This document shows positions 1 to 12,038 of a stretch of DNA of 64,000 bases, one piece after another; the first letter of the stretch is position 1; every line of letters begins with the position of its first letter. This DNA is from Arthrobacter sp. UM1 (lineage in GTDB: Bacteria; Actinomycetota; Actinomycetes; Actinomycetales; Micrococcaceae), in NCBI RefSeq assembly GCF_020483305.1, contig NZ_JACWAB010000001.1, positions 682,001 to 746,000 on the forward strand, in the 5' to 3' direction. Position numbers and translations under genes: made by a program. The notes beneath the pieces are model-generated. The model ran no database searches. It saw only the letters and a program-made list of their open reading frames with translations, and was not told the origin of the DNA.

Positions 1-2120
1 GAGTCCTTGCGCCCGGTCATGAGCTCGTCCAGGTACGGGCCCATGAGCCGGGCGTATTCGCGGTTGAGGTGGTCCTTGTTGTAATAGACGGCCACTCCGC
101 CCGCAGCCGCATAGCAGCGCTCCTCGTCGCAGAAGGCCTTGGTCGTGTCGATGAGCCTGATCCGCGGGTCGTCCGCTGCCTTCACCGCCTCGCGCAGCGG
201 GTCCGGTGCCAGCGCCTTGGACCGCGGCACGGCGCACTTCTCAGGCGACTCCGCGTTGGTCGGCAGACAGGTCTCCGAGCGCAGCGGCGCGTTGACGGGC
301 GGGTCGGCCAGCACGTCCACGGGGATCCCCGCGTCTGCCCACTGCTTCCAGAAGACGGGGAGGCCGCGCTTCCAGACGCCCGCCTCCGTCTCGCCCGGGC
401 CGGTCTCCACGTGCTCGGCGCGTGAGTAGAGCGAATACGCCACCCGATCGGGTTTGACCTGCAGGACCCGGTCCCGCATCGCCTTCGCGGTCTGGCGGCA
501 GCTCTCTCCGCCGTCCGGGGCGGGAGAGGTGTACCCGGTGTAGGGAACGTCGGCCACAGCGCATCCGCCCACGAAGAGGGAGGTCAGCTTCCAGTGGTTG
601 CGCCGTGCGACCTCCTCCAGGCCTCCCTGCCAGTGCTGCGCATGGGAGTCGCCGATGAGGTAGACGGTCTTCGCCTTCGGGTCTCCCCCGCTGAAGTCGC
701 AGGAGAACTCGGAGATCTTGCCTGCGACCTTCACTCCCGTGCCCTTGCACTTCTCGTCGATGCGCCAGTACTTGTTGGCCTCCCCCATCGCCGTGAACTC
801 CACCGGCTTGTTGAGCGTGGAGCACCCGGGGCTCACGAGGGAGTCCGGGCCGACGCAGCGGTCCGGCTTGACGCTGTCCTGGGCCTTGCCCGCCTGGGCG
901 GCCACTGCCTCCGCATGCTGGGACTGGCCCCAGCCCACGGCGCCGATGAGGCACATCGCGGCCGCCGTCGTCGCGAAGACCCTCCAGAGAGGCGCGTCGA
1001 CGCCGGCCCGCTTGCCCCACGGCTCGACCCAGCGGAAGGTGGCCTCCGCGAGAAGCCAGGTGGCCAGGAGGATGAAGACGCTCCGGAGGTGCCCGGCGTG
1101 CTCGCCGACGACGAACGGCGCGATGACCACGAGCGGCCAGTGCCACAGGTAGACGGAGTAGGAGATGTCCCCGAGCCGCTGGACGGGGTGGAACCCGTAG
1201 AGCGCGGCGGCCGGCTGCGGTACCCGCATGAACGTGCCGACGGCGATGATGAGCGCCGTCGAGGCCACAGGCAGAAGGGCCGCCACGCCCGGGAAGCGGG
1301 TCTGCTGAGTGTAGGTCAGGGCGGTGACGGCGATCCCCGCCCAGCCGGCCGCCGTGAGGACCAGTCCCGCGAGGCTGCTCCAGCGTCCCTCGAGGCGGAC
1401 GCCCCGGCGGGAGGCGGCCATGCCGAGCCAGCCGACGAAGCCGCCGACGGCGAACTCCCACAGACGGCCCGGCGTGGCGAAGTACGCGGCCTGCTTGAAC
1501 TCGGTGATCCACCACTCCGAGAGGGGCAGGGACACGAGGAGCACGAGAACGAGGGCGGCGAGGACGCCGCGGCTGCTCGGCACGAGCCAGGGGCGCTCGG
1601 GGTCGCGAGCGGCTGACCGGCGGACCCGTGCGGCGATCCACACGGCCGCGATGAGGAGAACGGGCCAGAGGGCGTAGAACTGCTCCTCGACGGAGAGCGA
1701 CCAGTAGTGCTGCGCCGTCGAGGCGAGGTTCTGCGACGCCGAGTAGTCCACGGCGTCGGCCGCGAGGCGCCAGTTCTCCACGTAGAAGGCAGCCGCGATG
1801 ATCTCCTGCGCGTTCTGAGGCCAGCGGCTGAACGGCAGGAGGGTCCAGACGAGCACCGCGGAGACGAGCAGGACGGTGAGGGCGGCGGGGAGCAGGCGGC
1901 GGATGCGCCGGGCGTAGAACCTCCCCAGCCTCACCCGGCCCGTCTCCTCGAGCTCCCGCATCAGGTGGGTGGTGATGAGGAAGCCTGAGATGACGAAGAA
2001 GACGTCGACGCCGACGTACCCTCCGTGCAGCCGGTGGGGCCACACATGGTGAGCCACCACCAGGAGAACGGCGAGCGCGCGCAGCGCCTGGATGTCGGTC
2101 CGAAAGCGTGGGTGGGCCAT
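1..2120 (-). CDS. membrane O-acyltransferase with C-terminal SGNH domain (partial)
   Basis: This is an acyltransferase-3 family membrane protein fused to an extracytoplasmic SGNH hydrolase-like domain, the OatA/OafA architecture that O-acylates cell-surface glycans. At least 706 residues are present; the stop lies beyond the left edge. The N-terminus reads MAHPRFRTDIQALRALAVL, followed by the family motif GGYVGVDVFFVISGF and about ten hydrophobic segments to roughly residue 370. The SGNH nucleophile block GDSHAQHW is near residue 490, and a KDHLN segment near residue 684 fits the Asp-x-x-His end of the catalytic triad. ATG at 2120 is chosen because the conserved N-terminus starts there, although no clear Shine-Dalgarno is seen. 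It lies 57 bp downstream of the ABC ATPase in the same direction, so acylation of the polymer exported by that transporter is inferred. The acyl group cannot be read from sequence. Confidence 0.9.
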   Translation of the reverse strand, partial: MAHPRFRTDIQALRALAVLLVVAHHVWPHRLHGGYVGVDVFFVISGFLITTHLMRELEETGRVRLGRFYARRIRRLLPAALTVLLVSAVLVWTLLPFSRWPQNAQEIIAAAFYVENWRLAADAVDYSASQNLASTAQHYWSLSVEEQFYALWPVLLIAAVWIAARVRRSAARDPERPWLVPSSRGVLAALVLVLLVSLPLSEWWITEFKQAAYFATPGRLWEFAVGGFVGWLGMAASRRGVRLEGRWSSLAGLVLTAAGWAGIAVTALTYTQQTRFPGVAALLPVASTALIIAVGTFMRVPQPAAALYGFHPVQRLGDISYSVYLWHWPLVVIAPFVVGEHAGHLRSVFILLATWLLAEATFRWVEPWGKRAGVDAPLWRVFATTAAAMCLIGAVGWGQSQHAEAVAAQAGKAQDSVKPDRCVGPDSLVSPGCSTLNKPVEFTAMGEANKYWRIDEKCKGTGVKVAGKISEFSCDFSGGDPKAKTVYLIGDSHAQHWQGGLEEVARRNHWKLTSLFVGGCAVADVPYTGYTSPAPDGGESCRQTAKAMRDRVLQVKPDRVAYSLYSRAEHVETGPGETEAGVWKRGLPVFWKQWADAGIPVDVLADPPVNAPLRSETCLPTNAESPEKCAVPRSKALAPDPLREAVKAADDPRIRLIDTTKAFCDEERCYAAAGGVAVYYNKDHLNREYARLMGPYLDELMTGRKD

Positions 2121-2177
2121 AAAGGGGAAAGCGCTCTTTCGTTCGGGCTCAGGGGCGGCTCCCTGGCGGGGTCGGGA

Positions 2178-2939
2178 TCAGCGGTCGGCGCGCATGCGGC
2201 GGACGGCCTCCTCGATGGGGCCGTCGAAGAGGAGGTCTCCGTGTTCCAGCAGAACGCCTCGCTCGCAGACGGTCGAGACGAGGTCGAGATCGTGGCTGAC
2301 GACCACGAGCGTCTTCCCCGCGGCGGAGAGCTCGCGGATCTTGGCGATGCACTTCCGCTGGAAGGGCTCGTCTCCGACGGCGAGGATCTCGTCCACGAGA
2401 AAGACATCGGGATCCGTGTGCACCGCGACGGAGAAGGCGAGGCGCAGGTACATGCCCGAGGAGTAGAACTTCACCTCGGTGTCGATGAACTGGCCGATCT
2501 CGGAGAACTCGACGATGTCGTCGAACCTCTCCTCGATCTGCTTCTCGGTCATGCCGAGGATGGCTCCGTTGAGATAGACGTTGTCGCGTCCCGTCAGGTC
2601 GCCGTGGAAGCCCGCTCCCACCTCGATGAGGCCGGCGACCCGTCCACGGGTGCGGATGCTCCCCGCATCGGGCTGCATGACTCCGGAGATGAGCTTGAGC
2701 AAGGTCGACTTGCCGGAGCCGTTGAGCCCGAGCAGGGCCACGGTCTCGCCTTGGGAGACCGTGAGGTCGGCCTTCTTCAAGGCGGAGAACTTCTCGGAGA
2801 GGTCGCCCTTGCGCCCCTTGATGAGCCAGACGAACGCCTCCTTCACGGATCGGGTGTGGCGGAGCACGAAGTCCTTGCGGACGTTCTCGACCTCGATCAC
2901 CGTGGGGCGGTCCACGTCAGAGTTCCTGTGCAAAGTCAC
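2178..2939 (-). CDS. polysaccharide ABC exporter, ATP-binding subunit (Wzt/TagH/RfbE type)
   Basis: ATPase subunit of a two-component ABC-2 exporter for lipid-linked polysaccharides. The 253 residues contain Walker A GLNGSGKST, an ABC signature of the export type (SSGMYLRLAFSVA), Walker B VFLVDEILAVGDE and the switch His in VVSHD. The length covers only the nucleotide-binding domain: the C-terminal carbohydrate-binding domain of long Wzt proteins is missing, as in the galactan exporter RfbE of mycobacteria and in TagH-like proteins. The start overlaps the 3' end of the permease gene by 23 bp, which points to coupled translation. With the permease it should move a Galf-containing polymer across the cytoplasmic membrane (inferred from the neighbouring glf and GlfT2-like genes). 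Confidence 0.93.
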   Translation of the reverse strand: MTLHRNSDVDRPTVIEVENVRKDFVLRHTRSVKEAFVWLIKGRKGDLSEKFSALKKADLTVSQGETVALLGLNGSGKSTLLKLISGVMQPDAGSIRTRGRVAGLIEVGAGFHGDLTGRDNVYLNGAILGMTEKQIEERFDDIVEFSEIGQFIDTEVKFYSSGMYLRLAFSVAVHTDPDVFLVDEILAVGDEPFQRKCIAKIRELSAAGKTLVVVSHDLDLVSTVCERGVLLEHGDLLFDGPIEEAVRRMRADR

Positions 2940-3777
2940 CCTCCAGCTTCCGGAACGCGAGATCGCCCAGAAGGATCGTGATCACCGAGATGAGGAGCCC
3001 GACGGGCAGGTACACGGTGTAGAGGTGCGGGGGCATGAGCGGCGCGGGCAGCGTCGGGTCGTAGAAGCCGTGGTGGAACAGCTCGACGGCGACCGTCAGC
3101 GGGTTCGACTCGTAGAGGTGGAAGAGCCACCCGGGCATCGCGTCCTTGGCCATCGGCCACATGTAGAGGACCGGCGACGCCCACGTCACCACCATGTTGA
3201 GCATGTCCACGAGGTTCTCCGAGTCCCGGAAGAAGACGTTCGCCGTCGCGAAGAGCAGCCCCATGCCGGTGGAGAAGAGCGCGACGATGACGAATCCCGC
3301 CACCACGGAGAACAGGCTGCCGAGAGTGGGGTGCCATCCCACGAGCAGACACGCGCCGAGCAGGATGAGGAGCTGCGGCAGGAAGTGGACGGTGGCCACC
3401 CAGACCGTGGAGATCGGGAAGAGCTGCCTCGGAAGGTAGATCTTCTTGATGAGACCGGAGTTCTGCACCATGGAGCGGGCGCCGTTGCCGAACGCCTCGG
3501 TGAAGAAGTTGATGATGACGATGCCGGAGAACAGGTAGATGGCGTAGTTCGACTGCCCGTGGTCCAGCTTCAGGAACTTGCCCATCGCGATGTAGAACAC
3601 GAGGAACTGGATGCCCGGCTTGATGTAGGACCAGAAGATGCCGAGGACCGACCCGCGGTAGCGGACCTGGATCTCCTTGCGGACGAGCAGCTTGAGCAGG
3701 AAGCGGTGCGTGAAGACGTCCTTCACGCCCCGCCCCTGCCCCGGCTCGACGAGGGGCTGCGTCTGGGCGAGGCTCAT
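2917..3777 (-). CDS. polysaccharide ABC exporter, permease subunit (Wzm/TagG type)
   Basis: ABC-2 type integral membrane protein of 286 residues, partner of the overlapping ATPase gene. It begins with a short cytoplasmic segment containing the family signature around VRKEIQVRYRGSVLGIFWSY, followed by about six transmembrane segments, including IYLFSGIVIINFF and LLILLGACLLVGW. Family members form the membrane channel for teichoic acids, O-antigens or galactan. It begins 2 bp from the stop of the upstream glycosyltransferase gene, so the five genes from glf to the acyltransferase look like one transcription unit. The overlap with the ATPase gene is typical of subunits made in equal amounts. Confidence 0.93.
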   Translation of the reverse strand: MSLAQTQPLVEPGQGRGVKDVFTHRFLLKLLVRKEIQVRYRGSVLGIFWSYIKPGIQFLVFYIAMGKFLKLDHGQSNYAIYLFSGIVIINFFTEAFGNGARSMVQNSGLIKKIYLPRQLFPISTVWVATVHFLPQLLILLGACLLVGWHPTLGSLFSVVAGFVIVALFSTGMGLLFATANVFFRDSENLVDMLNMVVTWASPVLYMWPMAKDAMPGWLFHLYESNPLTVAVELFHHGFYDPTLPAPLMPPHLYTVYLPVGLLISVITILLGDLAFRKLEGDFAQEL

Positions 3778-3779
3778 GG

Positions 3780-7154
<3,375 letters not shown>

Positions 7155-7160
7155 TACCGT
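7155..7160 (+). promoter_or_regulatory. -10-like element TACCGT, leaderless-type start
   Basis: TACCGT ends 7 nt before the ATG at 7168. This spacing would place the transcription start at or next to the start codon, the arrangement of leaderless actinobacterial mRNAs. There is no convincing -35 hexamer. The gaggtg between the element and the ATG could also act as a weak ribosome-binding site. Confidence 0.45.
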
Positions 7161-7167
7161 GAGGTGC

Positions 7168-10100
7168 ATGATCCCGATTCGGCTGGTGAGCACCCCTGCG
7201 GCATCGCTGCGCTGGGGCGTTCCCGCGAGCGCGGAGCTCGTGCTCGACGACGGAGAGGGGACTCAGCGTGTCCCTCACTCCGAAGCGGCCCCATGGATCG
7301 CCCGGGCTCTGGGGCCGGGATTCGACGAAGCCGTGTCATGGATCCGCCTGCCGGATTCAGAGGGCCTCGGAGCAGGGCAGACCGTTCTCCTCGCCGATCC
7401 TGACGGTCCCCGGGCTGCGCCGCACACCCCCTCACCCGCGTCTGGGCGTCCCCCGGGCGGTGAGGCCACCGCCGACGTCGAGGGCTCTTGGGCCGGATGC
7501 GCCCCGCCCGGAGAGCCGCGCCTTGTCTGCACCGCGGGGCTGGACGTCGGCCTAGTCCTGCGGCTGGCACGAGGGACACAGACCCTCGGTCGCGCAGGGG
7601 ATCTCCGTGTGTCGGACCCGTCCGTGGGACGGGAGCACGTGAAGCTCGCCCTGGATGACGCGGGCCTCTGGGCCGAGGGCATGAGGAATGCCATGCTGGT
7701 GATGCGAGCTGACCGCGTGCTGCCGGTCGGGTCGGACCCGGTGCGGCTGCGGGCCGCGGATGTGCTCGTTCTCGGCGCCGTTCATCTGCGCGTGGATGCC
7801 GGGCCCGGACACTCGGGAGGCCTGTCGGCTGCGCGTCCCCTCCCCGCCTCGTTCCACCTGCCGCCCGAAGGCACGGAAGGCCCCTCTTCAGCCACCTCGC
7901 CGCCGCATGCCTGGCGGTGGGCGATGGCCCTCTCTCCCCTGGCTGTCTCTGTGTGCCTTGCTCTGGTCCTGTCCTCGCCGATGCCGCTCGTGTTCGGTCT
8001 GACCGCCCTGCTCTCCGCTGTTCCCCTCCTCTCGGGCGCCCGACGCGGAGAACGCGAACGGCGGAGGCATGCCCGGGTCTCAGCCAAGGAAGCTGCGGAG
8101 CGGAGGTCCGCTGCCGCTCCCTCCCTTCCGGACGCGCTCGCGGGAGACTGTGCCGCGTTCCTGCCGGAGACAGTGTCCTTTCTGGACCGGGACGCTGGGG
8201 AAAGCGAATCCGAGTGGGTTCTCGACGCCCTCGCCCCGTCCGAGGGCAAGCCACACATCCAACGGCGGAGCGAGGGCGCCGAGGTGCTCATCCGGTGCGG
8301 AACCGTGCTCGTGCTCCCCCGCTCGCCCGGAGGAACGCCGGATCCGGGACAACGCGATGTGGACTCCTCGAGCATTCCTGCCCCTGCGCTTCCCATCGCC
8401 CTGCGGCTCTGGCCTCGACGTCCCGGGGCTCAACCTCTTCCGGCGGGTTCTCGGCACTGCCCGGATCCCGGCATCTCGTACGAGGTGCGCTTCGGCTCGC
8501 GGGATCCTGCGGCCACTGTCCGGCTCCTTCTGCTCTCCCGCGCAGCTCGTCCGGGCCTCGGACCGGTGCTGTCCGTCCACGAGTCCTCTGTGCCGGTCGA
8601 GGCGGCGGGCCTGCCCGGCGTCGTCTTCTCCCCCGGTCCGGACGCCGTACACGTCTGCGAGCGGAGCACCTGCCGCTGGGCCTGTCTCTCGCGCATCAGG
8701 GTGGAGCGCGCCGGGCCGGCGAACTCCCTCAACGGGCGGCTGTGGTGCGCAGACGGGATCTCTGTGAACGGCTTCCGGAAGACCGCCGCCGGACTCGCCT
8801 CCATGCGGACCGGCGAAGCCGAGGCTTCCGTGGTGCCCGAGCGACCGCCCGGCCCGGCCTCGCCCGTGTTGGCCCTCGACTCCCTCGGCTCGCCGTGGCG
8901 GCCAGAGTCGCACGGAGAGAGCGGGCTGCAGGCGCTGGGCCCGCACGTCTTCGCGGTCGGGACCACGGGCAGCGGGAAGACGGAGCTGATCAGAACGCTC
9001 ATCGTCTCGGCCCTGCTCGAACGCCCGCGTGTCCCGTGGCGTCTGTTCCTCATCGACTTCAAGGGCGGCTCCGGTCTGAGCGCCTTCGCCGGGCTTCCCG
9101 GGGTGGAAGACGTGGTCAGCGATCTCGACGGCGGATCGGTCCACCGGGTCCTCGTCTCTCTCGCAGCCGAGGTGCGCCGCCGGGAGGCCTGGCTCGCCGA
9201 GCACGGCTGGCCTGACCTGGAGAGCGCGTGGGCGGCCCGCTCGCCCACCGCGGAGGCGGCGCCTCCGCAACTGCTCATCGTCGTCGACGAGCTCCAGGCC
9301 TTCACGGAGTCCGTGGAGGGCGCCCCGGAGGCGCTTGCGCGCATCGCCGCTCTCGGCCGGTCTCTGGGGATCCGCCTCCTCCTTGCCTCTCAGCGCGCCT
9401 CAGGCGCCCTCTCCCCTGCGCTTCGGGCGAATGTGGCCTCAGTCCTGGTTCTCCGTCCGGCTGCCCCGCTGGAAGCGGGCGAGTTCCTCGACGGCCCCCT
9501 CCGCAGCGACTCACTCGCCTGGAGCGCTGGGAGCTTCGCGGTGGTCTCCCACGGCTCGGTCTCCGGCCCGTATCACGCACGGACATGGCACCAGCTCGCC
9601 GCCCCGGAACCCTCCTGCCGCCCGTGGGGAGGGGACGAGACGGAGAGACCGGCGGCAGCGCGGCCGGGCCCAGACCACCGCACCGAGGTCCAGGCAGGCG
9701 CTGCCCTGGCAAGCCTCCGAGAGGCGCTGCGGCGGAAGCACCGGGAGGTCCGCGAGCACTCCGCCTCGCTCTGGCCCCGCTGCGTGGCCCCGGAGCTTCC
9801 CCGCTCCAACGACGACGCTCTCCCGCCGCCGCCAGATGCCGACCCCGTGGGGCTGGTGGACGATCCGCTGAACCAGCGCGTCCTTCGCCTCGAGGGCCCA
9901 GACGCCCACGCGCTCCTCGCCGGCCAGCCCGGGCATGGGATGGAAGACGCGCTTCTCGCTCTCGCGCGCGGCAGGACCGCCCCGGGCCGCGAGGGTGACG
10001 CTGGCATGCTTTGCCTGCTTTTCGGCGAGCGAAGCCCTCTGGCCGAGCTCACGGAACGCGCCCACGGCTGGTGCAGCACGAAGAATCCGGGTGACGTTCT

Positions 10101-11229
10101 CGAGTTCCTGGCCTGGGTCCCGGAACCGGAGCACGGAATGACCCTCGTCATCGAGAGCCTGGACCTCGTCGTGGACCTGGTGCGACGCTGGGGCCGGGAC
10201 GACCTCGAACAGCGCCTCGCGGCCTGGACAGCCCGGGCGGCCTCGTGCGGCGCGCTGCTGCTCGCTTCCTGCCTCAGGGAGCCCGGCCGCCTGTCCTCGG
10301 CCCTCGCCTCGCGGGCGTGGTTCCCGGCTGCGGTTGCTTCAGAGACGCTCCGCTCCTGGCCGAGGCCGTGTCAGCGCGTTCAGCCCCTTCCCGGCCGGGC
10401 CCTCCTCACGGGACCGTGGCGCTGCACGCACGCGCACCGTCAGGCGGAGACCAGCGCCGCCGGGCGGTCCGGCCCCGAAGACTCTGCCCTCCTGGACGCC
10501 TCGCACGAAGCACAGTTCATGACGTCCTCCCCTGCCTCGCCTGCACCCGTCTCTGCGGTTCTCCCGAGGGGAGACGGTGCTCGCTCATCTCCGCAGCCGC
10601 GCTTCGCGCCCCTCCGGTCTTGGACGAAAAGGCCAGCAGACCAGAACCTCACGGCGGCCTCGCCGGGCGGCCCGCTGCACCTGGGGTTCACAGCCGAAGG
10701 GGCACCTGTGAGCCTCGAGCTCGGCACAGAAGCCGTCCTCGCGGTCCTGGCCGAGGACAAGGCGGTTCGGGCGGCGGCCGTGGAGGGCATCGCTGCACGT
10801 CATCCGACACTCAGGGCCGCCGCATGGTCTCCTGAGGACGGCCTCGAGGCCCTCGACGGACTCCTGCGCGACGGCGAAGGGCCCTGGGTGATCGGGCTGC
10901 CCTCAAGGGTTCCGCCAGCTCTCGGGGCTCGCCTCTGGCGCCGCTCCCAGGAGCCGCTCGGGCTCGTGCTCGGCCCGTGCCGTCCCTCTGACGGAGACCT
11001 CCTCGGAGCCAGGCTGCCTCTCTCCGCCGCCGCGGACCCGGACGCCAGCTGGCTCGTGCAGCACGGCAGGGCAACGCGATTCGCCCTCCTCGACGTCATG
11101 GAAGAGGACGGGCCGCAGGGGCAGGCCTCCTCGCTCAATGCACGGTCCAGAACGGCGTCAGAGGAGGCCGGAAGGCAGGGGCCCGGAAAGGGCGCCGTTC
11201 ATGCCGCGGAGCCGGAGGAGGCGCCGTGA
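7168..11229 (+). CDS. FHA domain-containing FtsK/SpoIIIE-type ATPase (EccC-like)
   Basis: Membrane ATPase of about 1353 residues. An FHA-like phosphothreonine-binding domain lies at about 125-210 (GRAGDLRVSDPSVGREH), followed by two transmembrane segments at about 248-292. The FtsK/SpoIIIE domain has a complete Walker A GTTGSGKTE near 597 and Walker B LLIVVDEL near 702. Two further modules follow, at about 905 (LLAGQPGHGMEDALLAL) and 1170 (ELGTEAVLAVLAEDKAV), in which the Walker A motif is broken. One active plus degenerate ATPase modules recall EccC of type VII secretion, but no WXG100 or EccB/D/E gene is in the window. ATG 7168 is preferred over in-frame starts up to 6943 because a promoter-like element sits just before it. 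Substrate and partner are unknown; DNA pumping is less likely because no gamma domain is recognised. Confidence 0.8.
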   Translation: MIPIRLVSTPAASLRWGVPASAELVLDDGEGTQRVPHSEAAPWIARALGPGFDEAVSWIRLPDSEGLGAGQTVLLADPDGPRAAPHTPSPASGRPPGGEATADVEGSWAGCAPPGEPRLVCTAGLDVGLVLRLARGTQTLGRAGDLRVSDPSVGREHVKLALDDAGLWAEGMRNAMLVMRADRVLPVGSDPVRLRAADVLVLGAVHLRVDAGPGHSGGLSAARPLPASFHLPPEGTEGPSSATSPPHAWRWAMALSPLAVSVCLALVLSSPMPLVFGLTALLSAVPLLSGARRGERERRRHARVSAKEAAERRSAAAPSLPDALAGDCAAFLPETVSFLDRDAGESESEWVLDALAPSEGKPHIQRRSEGAEVLIRCGTVLVLPRSPGGTPDPGQRDVDSSSIPAPALPIALRLWPRRPGAQPLPAGSRHCPDPGISYEVRFGSRDPAATVRLLLLSRAARPGLGPVLSVHESSVPVEAAGLPGVVFSPGPDAVHVCERSTCRWACLSRIRVERAGPANSLNGRLWCADGISVNGFRKTAAGLASMRTGEAEASVVPERPPGPASPVLALDSLGSPWRPESHGESGLQALGPHVFAVGTTGSGKTELIRTLIVSALLERPRVPWRLFLIDFKGGSGLSAFAGLPGVEDVVSDLDGGSVHRVLVSLAAEVRRREAWLAEHGWPDLESAWAARSPTAEAAPPQLLIVVDELQAFTESVEGAPEALARIAALGRSLGIRLLLASQRASGALSPALRANVASVLVLRPAAPLEAGEFLDGPLRSDSLAWSAGSFAVVSHGSVSGPYHARTWHQLAAPEPSCRPWGGDETERPAAARPGPDHRTEVQAGAALASLREALRRKHREVREHSASLWPRCVAPELPRSNDDALPPPPDADPVGLVDDPLNQRVLRLEGPDAHALLAGQPGHGMEDALLALARGRTAPGREGDAGMLCLLFGERSPLAELTERAHGWCSTKNPGDVLEFLAWVPEPEHGMTLVIESLDLVVDLVRRWGRDDLEQRLAAWTARAASCGALLLASCLREPGRLSSALASRAWFPAAVASETLRSWPRPCQRVQPLPGRALLTGPWRCTHAHRQAETSAAGRSGPEDSALLDASHEAQFMTSSPASPAPVSAVLPRGDGARSSPQPRFAPLRSWTKRPADQNLTAASPGGPLHLGFTAEGAPVSLELGTEAVLAVLAEDKAVRAAAVEGIAARHPTLRAAAWSPEDGLEALDGLLRDGEGPWVIGLPSRVPPALGARLWRRSQEPLGLVLGPCRPSDGDLLGARLPLSAAADPDASWLVQHGRATRFALLDVMEEDGPQGQASSLNARSRTASEEAGRQGPGKGAVHAAEPEEAP

Positions 11230-11591
11230 CGCTCGAACCAGAGACGCGTGGCAGGCCAGAATCCGGCGATGAGGCACAGCGCCGAGACCGCGATCAGCGG
11301 GATTCCCGCGACGGGCAGCGCGGCCAGAAAGGAGAACCCGGCGATGAGGCACAAGGTCTGGAGGAACACCATGCCCTTGTGCGCCGCAAGACTCGCTCGG
11401 GACATGCCCCACGTGACGAGCGCCGCCACGGCGCCGAGGAGCAGAAGCAGAATGTCGGTTCCGGCACCGCCGCCCCCGTACCGGGCTACGGTGAAAACGC
11501 CTGCGCCGAGCAGGCCGAGAGCCTCCAGTCCGGTGAGCCCGAGCAGGGCGGCGACGCTGGGAGGGGCTTGTCGGAGCGGCTGGACTGGCAT
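11199..11591 (-). CDS. small integral membrane protein, function unknown
   Basis: A 130-residue protein with three or four hydrophobic segments, for example LGLLGAGVFTVARYGG, TDILLLLLGAVAALVTWGM, FLQTLCLIAGFSFLAALPVAG and LIAVSALCLIAGFWPATRLW, and a short polar tail. I recognise no family motif. Start ATG 11591 is chosen because TAGAGT lies 7 nt upstream; an in-frame start at 11651 would place that element inside the gene. Its 3' end overlaps the FHA-FtsK gene by 31 bp in tail-to-tail orientation. Confidence 0.72.
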   Translation of the reverse strand: MPVQPLRQAPPSVAALLGLTGLEALGLLGAGVFTVARYGGGGAGTDILLLLLGAVAALVTWGMSRASLAAHKGMVFLQTLCLIAGFSFLAALPVAGIPLIAVSALCLIAGFWPATRLWFERHGASSGSAA

Positions 11592-11598
11592 GGCACCC

Positions 11599-11604
11599 AC
11601 TCTA
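11599..11604 (-). promoter_or_regulatory. -10-like element TAGAGT before small membrane protein gene
   Basis: Read on the minus strand, TAGAGT is followed by 7 nt and the ATG at 11591. This is the same leaderless geometry as at eight other genes in the window. No -35 box is evident. Confidence 0.45.
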
Positions 11605-11787
11605 CGCGGGGGCGTCCGCCCTGACGGGGCTCTGAAGCGGGAGACGGCCACGTTCGGAGGGACCGGCCCAAGGGCGGGCTGCGGCAGAGCCTCCCGAAGC
11701 CACCGGCGTCATCCCGCCGGAAGCCCAGCGCGCGAAACCGGTTTGACCCGCACCTCCGCCAGACCATAGGCTGAGTGTTTGGCCAGT

Positions 11788-11805
11788 GTGTGACCAAGAT
11801 GACAC
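11788..11805. promoter_or_regulatory. CRP/FNR-like palindrome upstream of whiB1
   Basis: The sequence gtgtga-N6-tgacac matches the CRP-type GTGTGA-N6-TCACAC pattern except for one base in the right half. It lies about 235 bp upstream of the whiB1 start. Mycobacterial whiB1 is known to be controlled by a cAMP receptor protein, which makes the match plausible, but this copy is far from the gene. Confidence 0.35.
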
Positions 11806-11907
11806 CCGCCGGGCCGCATTCAGCGGACGGTTGCCCTTGTTTGCTTTCCGTTCACGTGGAAACCTTGAATGCGGAACAACGAGGCCGGACCCCGCACCGA
11901 GCACCAC

Positions 11908-11945
11908 AGAGCCCCTGCCCCACCAGAGAGCCCCTGCCCCACCAG
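11908..11945. repeat. two adjacent perfect 19-bp direct repeats
   Basis: The 19-mer agagcccctgccccaccag occurs twice without a spacer, at 11908-11926 and 11927-11945, in the region before whiB1. It looks like a recent tandem duplication. The whole 11605-12038 interval otherwise holds no supported gene; a short open frame at 11775-12008 has no coding character. Confidence 0.85.
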
Positions 11946-12038
11946 GCGCGCACTCCCCCGCAGCGGAGGGCAGCGCGGGCCGCGGTGAAACGCCTCGTCT
12001 CCCCCTGACCTTTCTCGCATAGGAGCGTGTTCACGCAC

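Noticed and set aside
11775-12008. A small plus-strand frame before whiB1
   Set aside because: It contains the tandem repeat, has no Shine-Dalgarno and shows Pro/Arg/His-rich shadow composition.
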